A stretch of 64,000 bases of DNA, taken from the NCBI GenBank assembly GCA_963777725.1, contig CAVZRR010000002.1:124001-188000 (forward strand). Direction: 5' to 3'. A model generated the notes under the pieces. It had not been told where the DNA came from, searched no databases, and was given only the letters and a program-made list of their open reading frames with translations. Shown piece by piece: positions 51,588 to 60,791 of this stretch. Numbering within the stretch: the first letter of the stretch is position 1; every line of letters begins with the position of its first letter. The DNA is from RPQJ01 sp963777725. Its GTDB lineage: Bacteria > Pseudomonadota > Gammaproteobacteria > Steroidobacterales > Steroidobacteraceae. The position numbers were made by a program, and so were the translations under genes.

Positions 51588-52445
51588 TCATTTCGGAAAC
51601 AGCAGCGTGACCACGACTCTGAACCCGACGCCCTCGGGACCGTTGTCCGGGCTGTCGGCCCAGTAGCGCACGCCGCCGCCCACGCTGATCAACTGGCTAC
51701 CTACCTTGGTGACTTTCGTCACGACGCAGTTGACCGGCACCGACCACTGCTCGCCCTCCCAGTCGTAGGTGCTCTCGGTGTTGAGCGCGACGGACCACGC
51801 CGTAGGTGTCGTATAGGACAGGAACGGCTGCAAAAACGTCGCGTCGATGTCCGCACGATCGTCGCCGCCGGCGAAAGACCACAGGTGGTTGGCGAGGGCG
51901 CCGTAGGTCCACGGCCCCTGCTGCTTGAGCAGCACGGCCGTCGGGCCGGCGGCCCATTGATCCGTCGTGAGCAGGTCGTCCGAGCCCGTCGGCAGGAGCA
52001 GGACCGGGCCGGCACCCCAGATCCAGCCACCGGCGGTCGGTTCCTTCGGCGAGAAGAAAGCGCTTTGCACGATGTCGCCGATGCCGGACTGGCTGCCGGC
52101 GCCCGGATAGAGGTCGCTCTGCGAGACGAGCGGCAGGATCGTCCGCGAGATGAGGTTCCAGTCCTCGTTGATCGTAATGGGCACCACGGGCTGTACGTTC
52201 AGCACCCAGCGGTCGCCGTCGTCCTCGGGCCCGATGTCCTGGTCGTAGTTGAGCTGGAACGGCACGCTGATCAGCGACGCGACCGGGTTCGCGAGCTTCT
52301 TCGCGAGATCCTCGTTGCTCAGCTCGGCCGCGCCCCGCGTGCCCGTGACGGTGTCCTGCGCGAACGCCGCCGTCGCGAAGGAAGCTGCGATGACGATCGT
52401 CGTCGTCACGCGCCATCGATTGTGCCGGCCGATGCACTGAAACAT
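51588..52445 (-). CDS. Outer-membrane beta-barrel 'transporter' family protein
   Basis: A 285-residue exported protein. A signal peptide ends near AFAQDT (about residue 30). The mature part has alternating aromatic/polar strands typical of a small beta barrel, for example LISVPFQLNYDQDIGPEDDG, NLISRTILPLVSQSDLYPGA, GSQSGIGDIVQSAFFSPKEP, GGWIWGAGPVLLLPTGSDDL and a final VGFRVVVTLLFPK with the C-terminal aromatic residue of outer-membrane proteins. Relatives are usually annotated only as transporter or, misleadingly, neuromedin U. The start at 52445 is preferred because GGGGAG lies 6 bases before it. It is divergent from the LysR gene and upstream of the amidohydrolases, which suggests substrate uptake for them. 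Confidence 0.82.
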   Translation of the reverse strand: MFQCIGRHNRWRVTTTIVIAASFATAAFAQDTVTGTRGAAELSNEDLAKKLANPVASLISVPFQLNYDQDIGPEDDGDRWVLNVQPVVPITINEDWNLISRTILPLVSQSDLYPGAGSQSGIGDIVQSAFFSPKEPTAGGWIWGAGPVLLLPTGSDDLLTTDQWAAGPTAVLLKQQGPWTYGALANHLWSFAGGDDRADIDATFLQPFLSYTTPTAWSVALNTESTYDWEGEQWSVPVNCVVTKVTKVGSQLISVGGGVRYWADSPDNGPEGVGFRVVVTLLFPK

Positions 52446-52766
52446 CTGCATCTCCCCGATTGCATGTTGGCCGCGGCGCCTGCGACGACATCCAGCCACG
52501 GGGGTGGGTCGATGTGGCCGGCAGCGCCGCAGGCGCCGAGGCTTTCGCTGGTCTACTGTTTGTGCGGCACGGGCGCGGCCAGCAGCGTGACCGCATGGGC
52601 CATGCGCCAAATTCTCGACGACAGTCGGTTCATTTCCCCTCCCCCTCGTGTCGCCCCGATCGGGCGATCGCCCGCTCTGACGGCGGGCGCTGCGTGGGCC
52701 GGAGTGTTCGGCAGAATCCTTCATACGTCCAATGCAATGATCGGATCGGTCTGATACGCTTTTTGC
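52446..52766. other. 321-bp divergent promoter region (beta-barrel gene / LysR gene)
   Basis: No coding sequence is supported. It contains a perfect 12-base palindrome GGGCGATCGCCC at 52662-52673 and an interrupted dyad TCAT-N12-ATGA at 52721-52740 close to the LysR start, a plausible but unproven LysR-type site. The promoters of the outer-membrane/amidohydrolase genes (minus) and the regulator (plus) must lie here; no strong consensus hexamers stand out. Confidence 0.45.
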
Positions 52767-53747
52767 ATGACCATAGAGACCCGACTCCTCCGGCATGCGG
52801 TGACGCTCGCGCGCATCGGCAACTACGCGCGAGCCGCCCGCGTGCTGCATGTCTCGCAGCCCACGATGTCGAGGAGCATCGCGAGCCTCGAACATCGGCT
52901 CGGGGTGCGACTGTTCGATCGCGGCCCCGGGGGCGTCGAACCGACGGCCTTCGGCCGGGTGCTCCTGGAACACGGGACACGCCTGCTCGAGGACCACGCG
53001 CACCTGGAGCGCGAAATCAGGCTGCTCGCGGGCCTCGAGATCGGGACCCTGGCAGTCAGTGCCGGACCCTACCCGCTCGAGATCTCGGTGGCGACGGCGG
53101 TGACCCGATTGCTGGCGGGGCACCCGAGACTGAAGGTCGAGGTCATGGTCGCGAGCCCGCGCGACGCGTTGCGCGAGGTCGTTGCAGGCCATGTGGACGT
53201 CGCAGTAATCGACGTGCGCAGCATCGGCGACCGATCGAGTCTCGTGGTCGACCCGATGCCGTCACACGACATCTTCCTGGCCTGCCGGCCGGGTCATCCG
53301 TTGGCGGGTCGCACGCAACTCACCGCGTCGACGGTGTTCTCGTTTCCAACCGCCTCGACTCCCGTACTCGGCGATGCCGTCCGGGCGGTCCAATCGGCCG
53401 GGGATGCGGCAGGGAAAATAGACCCGGAGACACGCGATTTCGTGCCGGCCATCCACGTCAACTCGCAGGCCATCGCGCGGCAGATTGCGGCCGGCACCGA
53501 CGCGATCGTGCCGGGATCCGCGTCGATGCTGGCGGATGACATTCGGTCGGGCCGGCTGGTGACGATCGACTTCCATACGCCGCTGATGCGCACGCACTAT
53601 GGGATCGTCCATCACCGGCACCGCACGCTGTCGCCCCCGGCACTGGCGTTCATCGAGTGCCTGCGGTCCGTCGAGAGCGAGGTTGTTGCGACTGAAGCCA
53701 ATGCGCCACCGGCCGCACGCAAGGGCAGGCGGTCGCGGCGCAAGTGA
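52767..53747 (+). CDS. LysR family transcriptional regulator
   Basis: A 326-residue regulator with an N-terminal winged helix-turn-helix (residues about 3-62; ARIGNYARAARVLHVSQPTM then SRSIASLEHRLGVRLFDRG) and a two-lobed effector-binding domain (LEIGTLAVSAGPYPLEISVA, VDVAVIDVRSIGDRSSLVVD, NSQAIARQIAAGTDAIVPGS). LysR proteins usually control the divergent neighbour, here the outer-membrane protein and amidohydrolase genes. The effector is unknown. The C-terminus is basic (ARKGRRSRRK) and ends near a tRNA-Gly remnant. Confidence 0.93.
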   Translation: MTIETRLLRHAVTLARIGNYARAARVLHVSQPTMSRSIASLEHRLGVRLFDRGPGGVEPTAFGRVLLEHGTRLLEDHAHLEREIRLLAGLEIGTLAVSAGPYPLEISVATAVTRLLAGHPRLKVEVMVASPRDALREVVAGHVDVAVIDVRSIGDRSSLVVDPMPSHDIFLACRPGHPLAGRTQLTASTVFSFPTASTPVLGDAVRAVQSAGDAAGKIDPETRDFVPAIHVNSQAIARQIAAGTDAIVPGSASMLADDIRSGRLVTIDFHTPLMRTHYGIVHHRHRTLSPPALAFIECLRSVESEVVATEANAPPAARKGRRSRRK

Positions 53748-53752
53748 GGGAG

Positions 53753-53802
53753 TGGAGCGGGTGATGGGAATCGAACCCACTTAACCTGCTTGGGAAGCGC
53801 AG
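53753..53802 (-). other. 3' half of a tRNA-Gly gene (possible attachment-site remnant)
   Basis: On the minus strand the sequence runs from the anticodon loop (TTCCCAA, anticodon CCC) through an intact T-arm (GTGGGTTCGATTCCCAT) to the acceptor 3' strand CACCCGCTCCA. The matching 5' acceptor GCGGGTG, the D-arm and a proper anticodon stem are absent upstream, so it is not a functional tRNA. Fragments from the anticodon loop to the CCA end are the classic product of tyrosine-integrase insertion into a tRNA gene. Confidence 0.75.
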
Positions 53803-53965
53803 CTAAGTGGCAACTCCTGGGTTTGTCGCGACGGTTCGCTCCTGGCCGTTGCGCACAACGTCGCACGGCACTCGATTCCGGTCACCCAATTGATCAGTGC
53901 AATTTGACGTTTCAGCTGAAACGCCGCGGTCCCGCCAGTACCCTTCCCCATGCGGAGGCTCCGTC

Positions 53966-55252
53966 CTAGGCGCGCCGCTCGACCCGCGCAGCGACACCGA
54001 GCAACGCCCCACCCGCAATGAACAACACGACGATGGAGAGAATCGACAAGCGCGGATCGCCAGTCACGCGAGCGACGATCCCCGTGAGCAGCGGCCCGAT
54101 CACCGCGGCGAACTTGCCCATCATGTTGTAAAAGCCGAAGAACTCCGACGACTTGCCCTCGGGCACGAGTCGCCCGAAATACGAGCGGCTCAGCGACTGG
54201 ATGCCGCCCTGCACCAGCCCGACCACCACCGCAAGCACGAAGAAATCGCGCACTCCCTCGAGAAAATAGGCGTAGACGGTGGCCCCGACGTAGACGCTGA
54301 GCGCGATGAAAATGCCCTTGCGCGCACCGATGCGCCGGCCGAGCCAGCCGAACGCGAGGGCTGCCGGAAACGCGACGAATTGCGTGAGCAGCAGCGCCGC
54401 CACCAGATTCGAGGCTGCAAAGCCGAGCGACAGGCCGTAGTCCACGGCCATCTTGATCACCGTGTTGACGCCGTCGATGTACAGCCAGTAAGCGGCGAGA
54501 AACCACACGATGGGCCGGTAGCGGCGCAGCTCGCGAATCGTCTGGCCGAGTTCGCGCAGACCGAGTCGGATCGCTTCTGCCGGTGGCACGCTCGGCGCCG
54601 ACTTGCGCTCGCGGACGAGGAACGCGCAAGGCAACGCGAACACGAACCACCACACGCCGACCATCACGAACGAGACGCGCACGGCCGCCGACGCGTCGGC
54701 GAGACCGAACCAGTGCGGCTTGAGCGTCATCAGCACGTTCAGCGCGAACAGCAGTCCGCCGCCGAGGTAGCCCATCGCGTAGCCGAAGCCCGAGACGAGG
54801 TCGTACTCCTCGGGCTCGGCGACGTGCAGCAGCAGCGAGTCGTTGAAGACGATGCCGCCCCAGAAGCCGAGCGACGCGACCAGGTAGAGCGCGGCGGCCG
54901 CGAGCCAGTGCCCCTCGCCCACCAGCGCGAGCCCGGCGGTCGAGGCGCAGCCGAGCACCGTGACCATCATCAGCATGCGCACGCGCGAGCTGCTGCGGTC
55001 CGCGATCGCGCCCAGCATCGGCGCCATGATCGCGACGAGCAGGCTCGCGAGGCCACTCGTGACACCGAGCCGGAACGTGCTCTCGGTGGCGACGACCCCC
55101 GCATTCCAGTACTGCTTGAAGAACACCGGGAAGAATCCGGCCATCACCGTCGTGGCGAACGCGGAGTTCGCCCAGTCGTAGAACGCCCAGGCGACCACCG
55201 GTCGCCGGCGCAGCACGCTACGCGGCGGCGGCGAGGTGCTCACGCGTTTCAC
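53966..55252 (-). CDS. MFS transporter, UMF1 (Atg22-like) family
   Basis: A 428-residue inner-membrane protein with about 12 hydrophobic helices. The N-terminal signature VVAWAFYDWANSAFATTVMA is typical of the UMF1 branch of the major facilitator superfamily, and GAIADRSSSRVRMLM is the loop 2-3 motif. The first helix pair is followed by FGYAMGYLGGGLLFALNVLM. Substrates of bacterial members are unknown; fungal Atg22 exports amino acids from vacuoles. The start is a GTG at 55252, overlapping prfC, or another GTG at 55216 just after the prfC stop; both are plausible. Confidence 0.88.
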   Translation of the reverse strand: MKRVSTSPPPRSVLRRRPVVAWAFYDWANSAFATTVMAGFFPVFFKQYWNAGVVATESTFRLGVTSGLASLLVAIMAPMLGAIADRSSSRVRMLMMVTVLGCASTAGLALVGEGHWLAAAALYLVASLGFWGGIVFNDSLLLHVAEPEEYDLVSGFGYAMGYLGGGLLFALNVLMTLKPHWFGLADASAAVRVSFVMVGVWWFVFALPCAFLVRERKSAPSVPPAEAIRLGLRELGQTIRELRRYRPIVWFLAAYWLYIDGVNTVIKMAVDYGLSLGFAASNLVAALLLTQFVAFPAALAFGWLGRRIGARKGIFIALSVYVGATVYAYFLEGVRDFFVLAVVVGLVQGGIQSLSRSYFGRLVPEGKSSEFFGFYNMMGKFAAVIGPLLTGIVARVTGDPRLSILSIVVLFIAGGALLGVAARVERRA

Positions 55253-56813
55253 GGAACGTGACGTCGGGCCAGCGCTCCAGCGTCAGCTGCAGATTGACGC
55301 GGGACGGCGCGAGATAGACGAGCGCGCCGGAGTGATCGAGCGCGAGGTTCTCGTGTGCCTTGGTCCGGAACTCGGCGAGCTTCTTCGCGTCCTCGCAGTA
55401 GATCCAGCGCGCGGTATAGACGTTGACATTGTCCCAACTGGCCTGCACGCCATACTCGTCCTGCAGACGGAACGCGACGACGTCGAACTGCAGCATGCCG
55501 ACCGCGCCGAGGATCAAGTCGTTGTTGCGCAGCGGACGGAACACCTGCGTGGCGCCCTCCTCGCACAGCTGGTCGAGGCCCTTCTGCAGCGCCTTCATCC
55601 GCATCGGGTCGCGCAGCACGACGCGGCGGAACATCTCGGGCGCGAAGTTCGGGATGCCGGTGAACGTCAGCCGCTCGCCCTCGGTCATCGTGTCGCCGAT
55701 GTTGATCGTGCCGTGGTTGTGCAGGCCGATGATGTCGCCGGCGTGCGCTTCCTCGGTGTGCTGCCGATCGGCGGCGAGGAACGTGAGTGCGTCGGCGACG
55801 CGCATTTCCTTGCCGAGACGCACGTGGAACAGGCGCATGCCCTTGGCGTACCGGCCGGAGCAGATGCGCATGAACGCGATCCGGTCGCGGTGGCCCGGAT
55901 CCATGTTCGCCTGGATCTTGAAGACGAAGCCGGTCAGCTTCTCCTCGAACGCATCGACGGTGCGCGTCGTGGTCGCGCGCGGCAACGGCGACGGCGCGTA
56001 CTCGACGAATGCGGCGAGCAGTTCCGTGACGCCGAAATTGTTGATCGCGGAGCCGAAGAACACCGGTGTCTGGCGACCCGCCAGGTAATCGTCGTGCGAG
56101 AACGTGTGCGATGCCCCGCGGACGAGCTCGATCTCGTCGCGAAACGCCTGCGCGCGGTCGCCGAGAAACGCCGCGGCGGCCGGGCTGTCGAGACCGTCGA
56201 TGGTCTGGTTCGTCCCCGCCCGCCCCTTCTCGGCCGCCTGGTAGACGTAGATGCGATCCTCCAGCAGGTGATAGACGCCGCGCAGCTCGCGCCCCATGCC
56301 GATCGGCCAGGTGACCGGCGAGCAGGCGATGCCGAGCACCCGCTCGATCTCGTCGAGCAGGTCGAGCGGCTCGCGGCCCTCGCGGTCGAGCTTGTTGATG
56401 AAGGTCATGATCGGCGTGTCGCGCAGCCGGCAGACCTCCATCAGCTTGATCGTGCGTTCCTCGACGCCCTTCGCGCAGTCGATGACCATCAGCGCGGAGT
56501 CCACGGCGGTCAGCGTGCGGTAGGTGTCCTCCGAGAAATCCTCGTGGCCCGGGGTGTCGAGCAGGTTGACGACCCGCCCGGCGTACGGAAACTGCATGAC
56601 GCTCGAGGTCACCGAAATGCCGCGCTGCTGCTCGAGGCGCATCCAGTCCGAGGTCGCGTGGCGCGCGGCCTTGCGGCCCTTCACGGTGCCAGCGAGCTGG
56701 ATCGCGCCGCCGAACAGCAGCAGCTTTTCGGTCAGCGTGGTCTTGCCCGCGTCGGGATGGGAAATGATGGCGAACGTGCGGCGGCGCGCGATCTCGTCGC
56801 GGAGGGAGGTCAT
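55218..56813 (-). CDS. prfC: Peptide chain release factor 3
   Basis: A 531-residue GTPase with RF3 features: SHPDAGKTTLTEKLLLFGGA (G1), DTPGHEDFSEDTYRTLTAVD (G3), NKLDREGREPLDLLDEIE (G4) and the C-terminal VVAFRLQDEYGVQASWD-like segment (VGMLQFDVVAFRLQDEYGVQ). RF3 removes RF1 or RF2 from the ribosome after termination and helps quality control. Length equals E. coli RF3. It is followed by the MFS gene with overlap or a two-base gap, depending on the MFS start. Confidence 0.97.
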   Translation of the reverse strand: MTSLRDEIARRRTFAIISHPDAGKTTLTEKLLLFGGAIQLAGTVKGRKAARHATSDWMRLEQQRGISVTSSVMQFPYAGRVVNLLDTPGHEDFSEDTYRTLTAVDSALMVIDCAKGVEERTIKLMEVCRLRDTPIMTFINKLDREGREPLDLLDEIERVLGIACSPVTWPIGMGRELRGVYHLLEDRIYVYQAAEKGRAGTNQTIDGLDSPAAAAFLGDRAQAFRDEIELVRGASHTFSHDDYLAGRQTPVFFGSAINNFGVTELLAAFVEYAPSPLPRATTTRTVDAFEEKLTGFVFKIQANMDPGHRDRIAFMRICSGRYAKGMRLFHVRLGKEMRVADALTFLAADRQHTEEAHAGDIIGLHNHGTINIGDTMTEGERLTFTGIPNFAPEMFRRVVLRDPMRMKALQKGLDQLCEEGATQVFRPLRNNDLILGAVGMLQFDVVAFRLQDEYGVQASWDNVNVYTARWIYCEDAKKLAEFRTKAHENLALDHSGALVYLAPSRVNLQLTLERWPDVTFRETREHLAAAA

Positions 56814-56853
56814 CAGTGGGGGCCGGTGAATCGCGAACGGGGCCGCAATTCTA

Positions 56854-57363
56854 TCAGGCCGGCCGGTCAGACCCCGGCGCGACGAGCTCGAGCTTCAGCA
56901 CCAGTGCGTCCTCGCGGCCGCCCTCCGCCTGGTAATAGCCCTTGCGCAAGCCGACCTGCACGAACCCGACCGACTGGTACAACGCAATGGCGTGCAGGTT
57001 GGACGGCCGCACCTCGAGGAACGTGTCCGTCATGCCGGCCTGCCGCGACCTTTCGAGCAGCAGCATCAGCATCTGGCGGCCGATGCTGCGGCCCCGCAAG
57101 TCGGAACGCACGCACAGGTTGAGGATGTGCGCCTCGCCGGCGCCCATCGCGACCACGCCGTAGGCGACGATCTCGCCGTCCACGTCGGCGACGCGGCACA
57201 GGTAGCCCACCCGCAGGCAGTCGCGGAAGATGCCCTCGCTCCACGGGAAGGCGTAAGCGGTCCGCTCGACGGCCGCCACCGCCGGCAGGTCGGCCGGCGT
57301 CATCGCGCGGAATTTCACCAGCCGCGGCTGTCCGTGCGCGGCGGCGTCCTGGGCGACGCTCAC
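56854..57363 (-). CDS. rimI: Ribosomal-protein-S18-alanine N-acetyltransferase RimI
   Basis: A 169-residue GNAT-fold acetyltransferase with RimI features: MTPADLPAVAAVERTAYAFP, the AEAHILNLCVR-like block (GAGEAHILNLCVRSDLRG), the acetyl-CoA loop RSIGRQML and TFLEVRPSNLHAIALYQSVG then FVQVGLRKGYYQ. RimI acetylates the N-terminus of S18, whose gene is at the other end of this window. The GTG at 57363 overlaps the upstream glycosylase stop (ACGTGA); the family core begins near VKFRAMTP, so a start about 17 codons downstream is possible. Linkage to a uracil-DNA glycosylase gene is common in gammaproteobacteria. Confidence 0.92.
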   Translation of the reverse strand: MSVAQDAAAHGQPRLVKFRAMTPADLPAVAAVERTAYAFPWSEGIFRDCLRVGYLCRVADVDGEIVAYGVVAMGAGEAHILNLCVRSDLRGRSIGRQMLMLLLERSRQAGMTDTFLEVRPSNLHAIALYQSVGFVQVGLRKGYYQAEGGREDALVLKLELVAPGSDRPA

Positions 57364-58094
57364 GTCAGCACCGGCTCGCCGGCCTCGAGCCGGCGAAAGA
57401 CCTGCCGCGCGAACACCAGGTCCTGCCAGGCCTTGCGCTTCTCGCTCGGGCTGCGCAGCAGGTAGGCCGGATGGTAGGTGACGATCAGCGGCCAGCGTCG
57501 CTCGCCCAGGGCGTGGACCTGGCCACGCAGGCGGGCCAGCGCCGAGTCGGTCGCCAGCAGGTTCTGTGCCGCGATTCGGCCGACCGCGACGATCAGCAGC
57601 GGCGAGACCAGTTCGATCTGCCGCTCGAGATAGCTGCGGCAGCTCCGTGCTTCGTCGGGCTTCGGGTCGCGGTTGTCGGGCGGCCGGCACTTGAGCACGT
57701 TGGCGATGAAGACGTCGTCGCGCCTGAACCCGAGCGCCTTCAGCATCGAGGTCAGCAACTGGCCGGCGCGCCCGACGAACGGCTCGCCCTGCTTGTCCTC
57801 TTCGACGCCCGGCGCCTCACCGATGAACATCCAGCGCGCATGCGGGTTGCCGACGCCGAACACCGTCTGCGTTCGCGTCGCGTGCAACTCGCACAGCGTG
57901 CACGCCGCGACACGGGCACGGAGCGCGTCCCAGTCGAGGTTCGACACCATCCCGAGCGGCGCGGCGGTCGCAGCGGTCGCGATGGCCACGGGCGCCACCT
58001 CGGCCGCAACCTCCTCGACCGGCCGGCCGCTGCGCGGCACGTACGACTCGACGCCAAGCGCGTCGAGGTAGGCCAGCTTGCGTGGATCCCCCAT
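57360..58094 (-). CDS. Family 4 (type) uracil-DNA glycosylase
   Basis: A 244-residue iron-sulfur uracil-DNA glycosylase. After a variable, Ala/Pro-rich N-terminal 55 residues comes CTLCELHATRTQTVFG with the first cluster cysteines, the active-site motif FIGEAPGVEEDKQGEPFVG, a further Cys-containing VLKCRPPDNRDPKPDEARSC and HPAYLLRSPSEKRKAWQDL. It removes uracil from DNA. The N-terminal extension with GRPVEEVAAEVAPVAIATAA is common when the protein is encoded next to rimI; its role is unknown. The stop overlaps the rimI start. Confidence 0.92.
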   Translation of the reverse strand: MGDPRKLAYLDALGVESYVPRSGRPVEEVAAEVAPVAIATAATAAPLGMVSNLDWDALRARVAACTLCELHATRTQTVFGVGNPHARWMFIGEAPGVEEDKQGEPFVGRAGQLLTSMLKALGFRRDDVFIANVLKCRPPDNRDPKPDEARSCRSYLERQIELVSPLLIVAVGRIAAQNLLATDSALARLRGQVHALGERRWPLIVTYHPAYLLRSPSEKRKAWQDLVFARQVFRRLEAGEPVLT

Positions 58095-58105
58095 CGGCGA
58101 TTCCG

Positions 58106-58915
58106 TCAGGCGGAGGGCCCGGGACCCGTGGAGCGAACCGCACGGCGCGAGCGCGTCACGCGGCGCCAGAGCCAGACGGCCGGCCCGGACAGCGCGTAGA
58201 CGGCGAACAGCCCGAACAGCATCTCGGGCGGGCTCGAACCCACGATCACGAAACCGAGCGGCACCAGCAGCATGAATGCGAAGGGCACGCGGCGGCTCAG
58301 GTTGAAGTCCTTGCCGCTCAGGTACGGGAAACGGCTCACCATCAGGCTGCCGGCGATCAGCGCCACCGCGAACGCGAGGATCAACGCCCAGAGGCCTTCC
58401 CGCTGCAGGTCGTTCAGCATCCAGACGAAGCCCGCGAGCAGCGCGGCGCCGGACGGGCTCGGCAGGCCCTCGAAATAGCGCTTGTCGGCACCCGCCGACC
58501 GGGCATTGAACCGCGCCAGGCGGATGGCCGCGCAGGCCGCATAGAAGAACGTCGCGAGCCAGCCGAGCCGCCCCCAGACCGAGCCATATTCCGCAATGCG
58601 CGCGACGCCCCACTGGTAGGCGACCACGGCCGGCGCCAGCCCGAAGGCCACCATGTCCGAGAGGCTGTCGTATTCCTTGCCGAACTCGCTTTGCGTGTTG
58701 GTCCAGCGCGCAATGCGTCCGTCGAGCCCGTCGCAGACCATCGCGATGAAGATCGCGATGCCGGCGCGATCGAAGTTGCCGTCGGTGGCCGCCACGATGG
58801 CGTAGAACCCCGAGAACAGGACCGCGGTCGTGAACAGGTTCGGCAGCAGGTAGACGCCGCGGTTCCGCGGGCGCGCCGGGACGGCATCGGGCGAGGCTGG
58901 AGGATCGGTCGTCAT
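58106..58915 (-). CDS. pssA: CDP-diacylglycerol--serine O-phosphatidyltransferase
   Basis: A 269-residue membrane enzyme with about eight hydrophobic segments. It contains the complete CDP-alcohol phosphotransferase motif D-G-x2-A-R-x8-G-x3-D-x3-D (from CDGLDGRIARWTNTQ onward), and begins with PRNRGVYLLPNLFTTAVLFS. It makes phosphatidylserine, the precursor of phosphatidylethanolamine. This is the integral-membrane (type II) enzyme, not the E. coli-type soluble PssA, so the assignment to serine rather than glycerol phosphate rests on the N-terminal sequence and length. The ATG at 58915 is preferred over an upstream in-frame ATG. Confidence 0.88.
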   Translation of the reverse strand: MTTDPPASPDAVPARPRNRGVYLLPNLFTTAVLFSGFYAIVAATDGNFDRAGIAIFIAMVCDGLDGRIARWTNTQSEFGKEYDSLSDMVAFGLAPAVVAYQWGVARIAEYGSVWGRLGWLATFFYAACAAIRLARFNARSAGADKRYFEGLPSPSGAALLAGFVWMLNDLQREGLWALILAFAVALIAGSLMVSRFPYLSGKDFNLSRRVPFAFMLLVPLGFVIVGSSPPEMLFGLFAVYALSGPAVWLWRRVTRSRRAVRSTGPGPSA

Positions 58916-59067
58916 GCAAACCCACCCGGCGTGACTGAGGCCGACATAGTAGGTAGCGCAGCACCGGCGCACAACGGACGCGGCTGGCCGGAGCAGGCCG
59001 GAGCCCGGGACGGGCCGGCCCCTCTGCTACCATACGCCGCCCGTTTTCGCCGAGCTGCGGACCACCG

Positions 59068-60784
59068 ATGCGACTTTCCAGCTACCCGATCAACACCCTG
59101 CGCGACGTGCCGGCCGATGCCGAGGTCGTGAGCCACCAGCTGATGCTGCGCGCCGGCCTGATCCGCCGCCTCGCGGCCGGCCTCTACACCTGGCTGCCGA
59201 TGGGCCTCAGGGTCCTGCGCAAGGTCGAGACGATCATCCGGGAGGAAATGAACCGTGCCGGGGCCATCGAACTGCTGATGCCAACCGTGCAGCCCGCCGA
59301 ACTGTGGCAGGAGTCCGGCCGCTGGGAGCAGTTCGGCCCGGAGCTGCTGCGCATGAAGGACCGCAACGAGCGGCCGTTCTGCTACGGCCCGACGCACGAG
59401 GAAGTCATCACCGACGTGGCGCGCCGCGAGCTGAAGAGCTACCGGCAGCTGCCGGTCAATTTCTACCAGATCCAGACCAAGTTCCGCGACGAGATCCGGC
59501 CGCGTTTCGGCGTCATGCGCGCCCGTGAATTCACGATGAAGGACGCGTATTCGTTCCACCTCGACGAGGCCTCGCTCGAACAGGGCTACCAGGCCATGTA
59601 CGACGCCTACACGCGGATCTTCACCCGGCTGCAGCTCAAGTTCCGGGCGGTGCGCGCCGACACCGGCAGCATCGGCGGCAGCGCTTCCCAGGAATTCCAC
59701 GTGCTCGCCGACTCCGGCGAGGATGCGATCGCGTTCTCCGACGCGGACGACTACGCCGCGAATCTCGAGATGGCCGAGGCCGTGGCGCCCGCGGCACCGC
59801 GCGGTGCCGCGACTGCGGCGCTGGCCGAAGTCGCGACGCCCGGCGTGCGGACGATCGCGGAGTTGACCGCGTTCCTCAAGGTGGATGCGACGCAGTGCCT
59901 GAAAACCCTGCTCGTCGAAGGGACCGATGGCGGTGTCGTCGCGCTGATCGTGCGCGGCGACCACGAACTGAACGCCGTCAAGGCGCAGAAGCTGCCCGGC
60001 GTGCTCGCGCCGCTCAAGATGGCCTCTGCGGAGCAGGTCCGCGCCGCCACGAACTGCGAGCCCGGCTTCCTCGGCCCGGTCGGCCTTGCAGACCCGCATC
60101 TACGCCGACCGAGCCGCGGCGCAGGCCGCCAATTTCGTCTGCGGCGCGAACCGCGGCGACGCGCACCTGACCGGCGTCAACTGGGGTCGCGATTTGCCGG
60201 AACCCGAGGTGGCCGACCTCCGCAACGTGGTGCCCGGGGACCCGAGCCCTTCCGGCCGGGGCGTGCTGGGCATCGCGCGCGGCATCGAGGTCGGTCACAT
60301 TTTCCAGCTCGGTCGCAAGTACAGCACCGCGATGAACGCCGCCGTGCTCGACGAGCAAGGCCAGTCCGTCGTCATGCACATGGGTTGCTATGGCATCGGT
60401 GTGACGCGCGTCGTGGCAGCCGCCATCGAGCAGAACCATGATGAGCGCGGCATCCTGTGGCCGGCGCCGATTGCACCCTTCCAAGTGTCGCTGATCCCGA
60501 TCAACCTGCAGAAGTCCGCCCGCGTCCGCGAGGTCGCCGAGCGCCTCTATGCCGAGTTGCAGGATGCGGGCTTCGAGGTGCTCTACGACGACCGCGACGC
60601 CCGCCCGGGCGTGAAGTTCGCCGACGACGAGTTGCTCGGCATTCCGCAGCGGATCGTCGTGGGCGACAAAGGCCTCGATCGCGGCGTGCTCGAGTACAAG
60701 GCGCGTGCCGGCGGCGAGTCGGCGGACGTGCCGATCGACTCGGTGCTCGAGTTCCTCAAGGAGCGGAGCGGCCCGAGCCGCTGA
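59068..60784 (+). CDS. proS: Prolyl-tRNA synthetase, interrupted by a 1-nt frameshift
   Basis: Bacterial-type class II ProRS. The first frame gives MRLSSYPINTLRDVPADAEV, motif 2 (FRDEIRPRFGVMRAREFTMK), EFHVLADSGEDAIAFSD and the INS editing domain to FLGPVGL. The second frame continues RIYADRAAAQAANFVCGANR, FTGVNWGRDLP-like HLTGVNWGRDLPEPEV, motif 3 (MGCYGIGVTRVVAAAIEQNH) and the anticodon-binding domain. Deleting one T at 60086/60087 (CTTGC to CTGC) yields 571 residues, matching E. coli (572). ProS is essential, so a consensus error or compensation elsewhere is likely. The lesion is identical in type to the one in folK. Confidence 0.9.
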
Positions 60785-60791
60785 CAGCAGA

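Noticed and set aside
53753..53830. A complete tRNA-Gly gene or a tmRNA end
   Set aside because: No 5' acceptor strand, D-arm or clean anticodon stem could be found upstream, and no tmRNA tag-coding region is present.
59068..60784. Programmed ribosomal frameshifting in proS
   Set aside because: There is no slippery heptamer with a downstream structure at 60086, and ProRS is not known to use recoding; the identical lesion in folK argues for an error.
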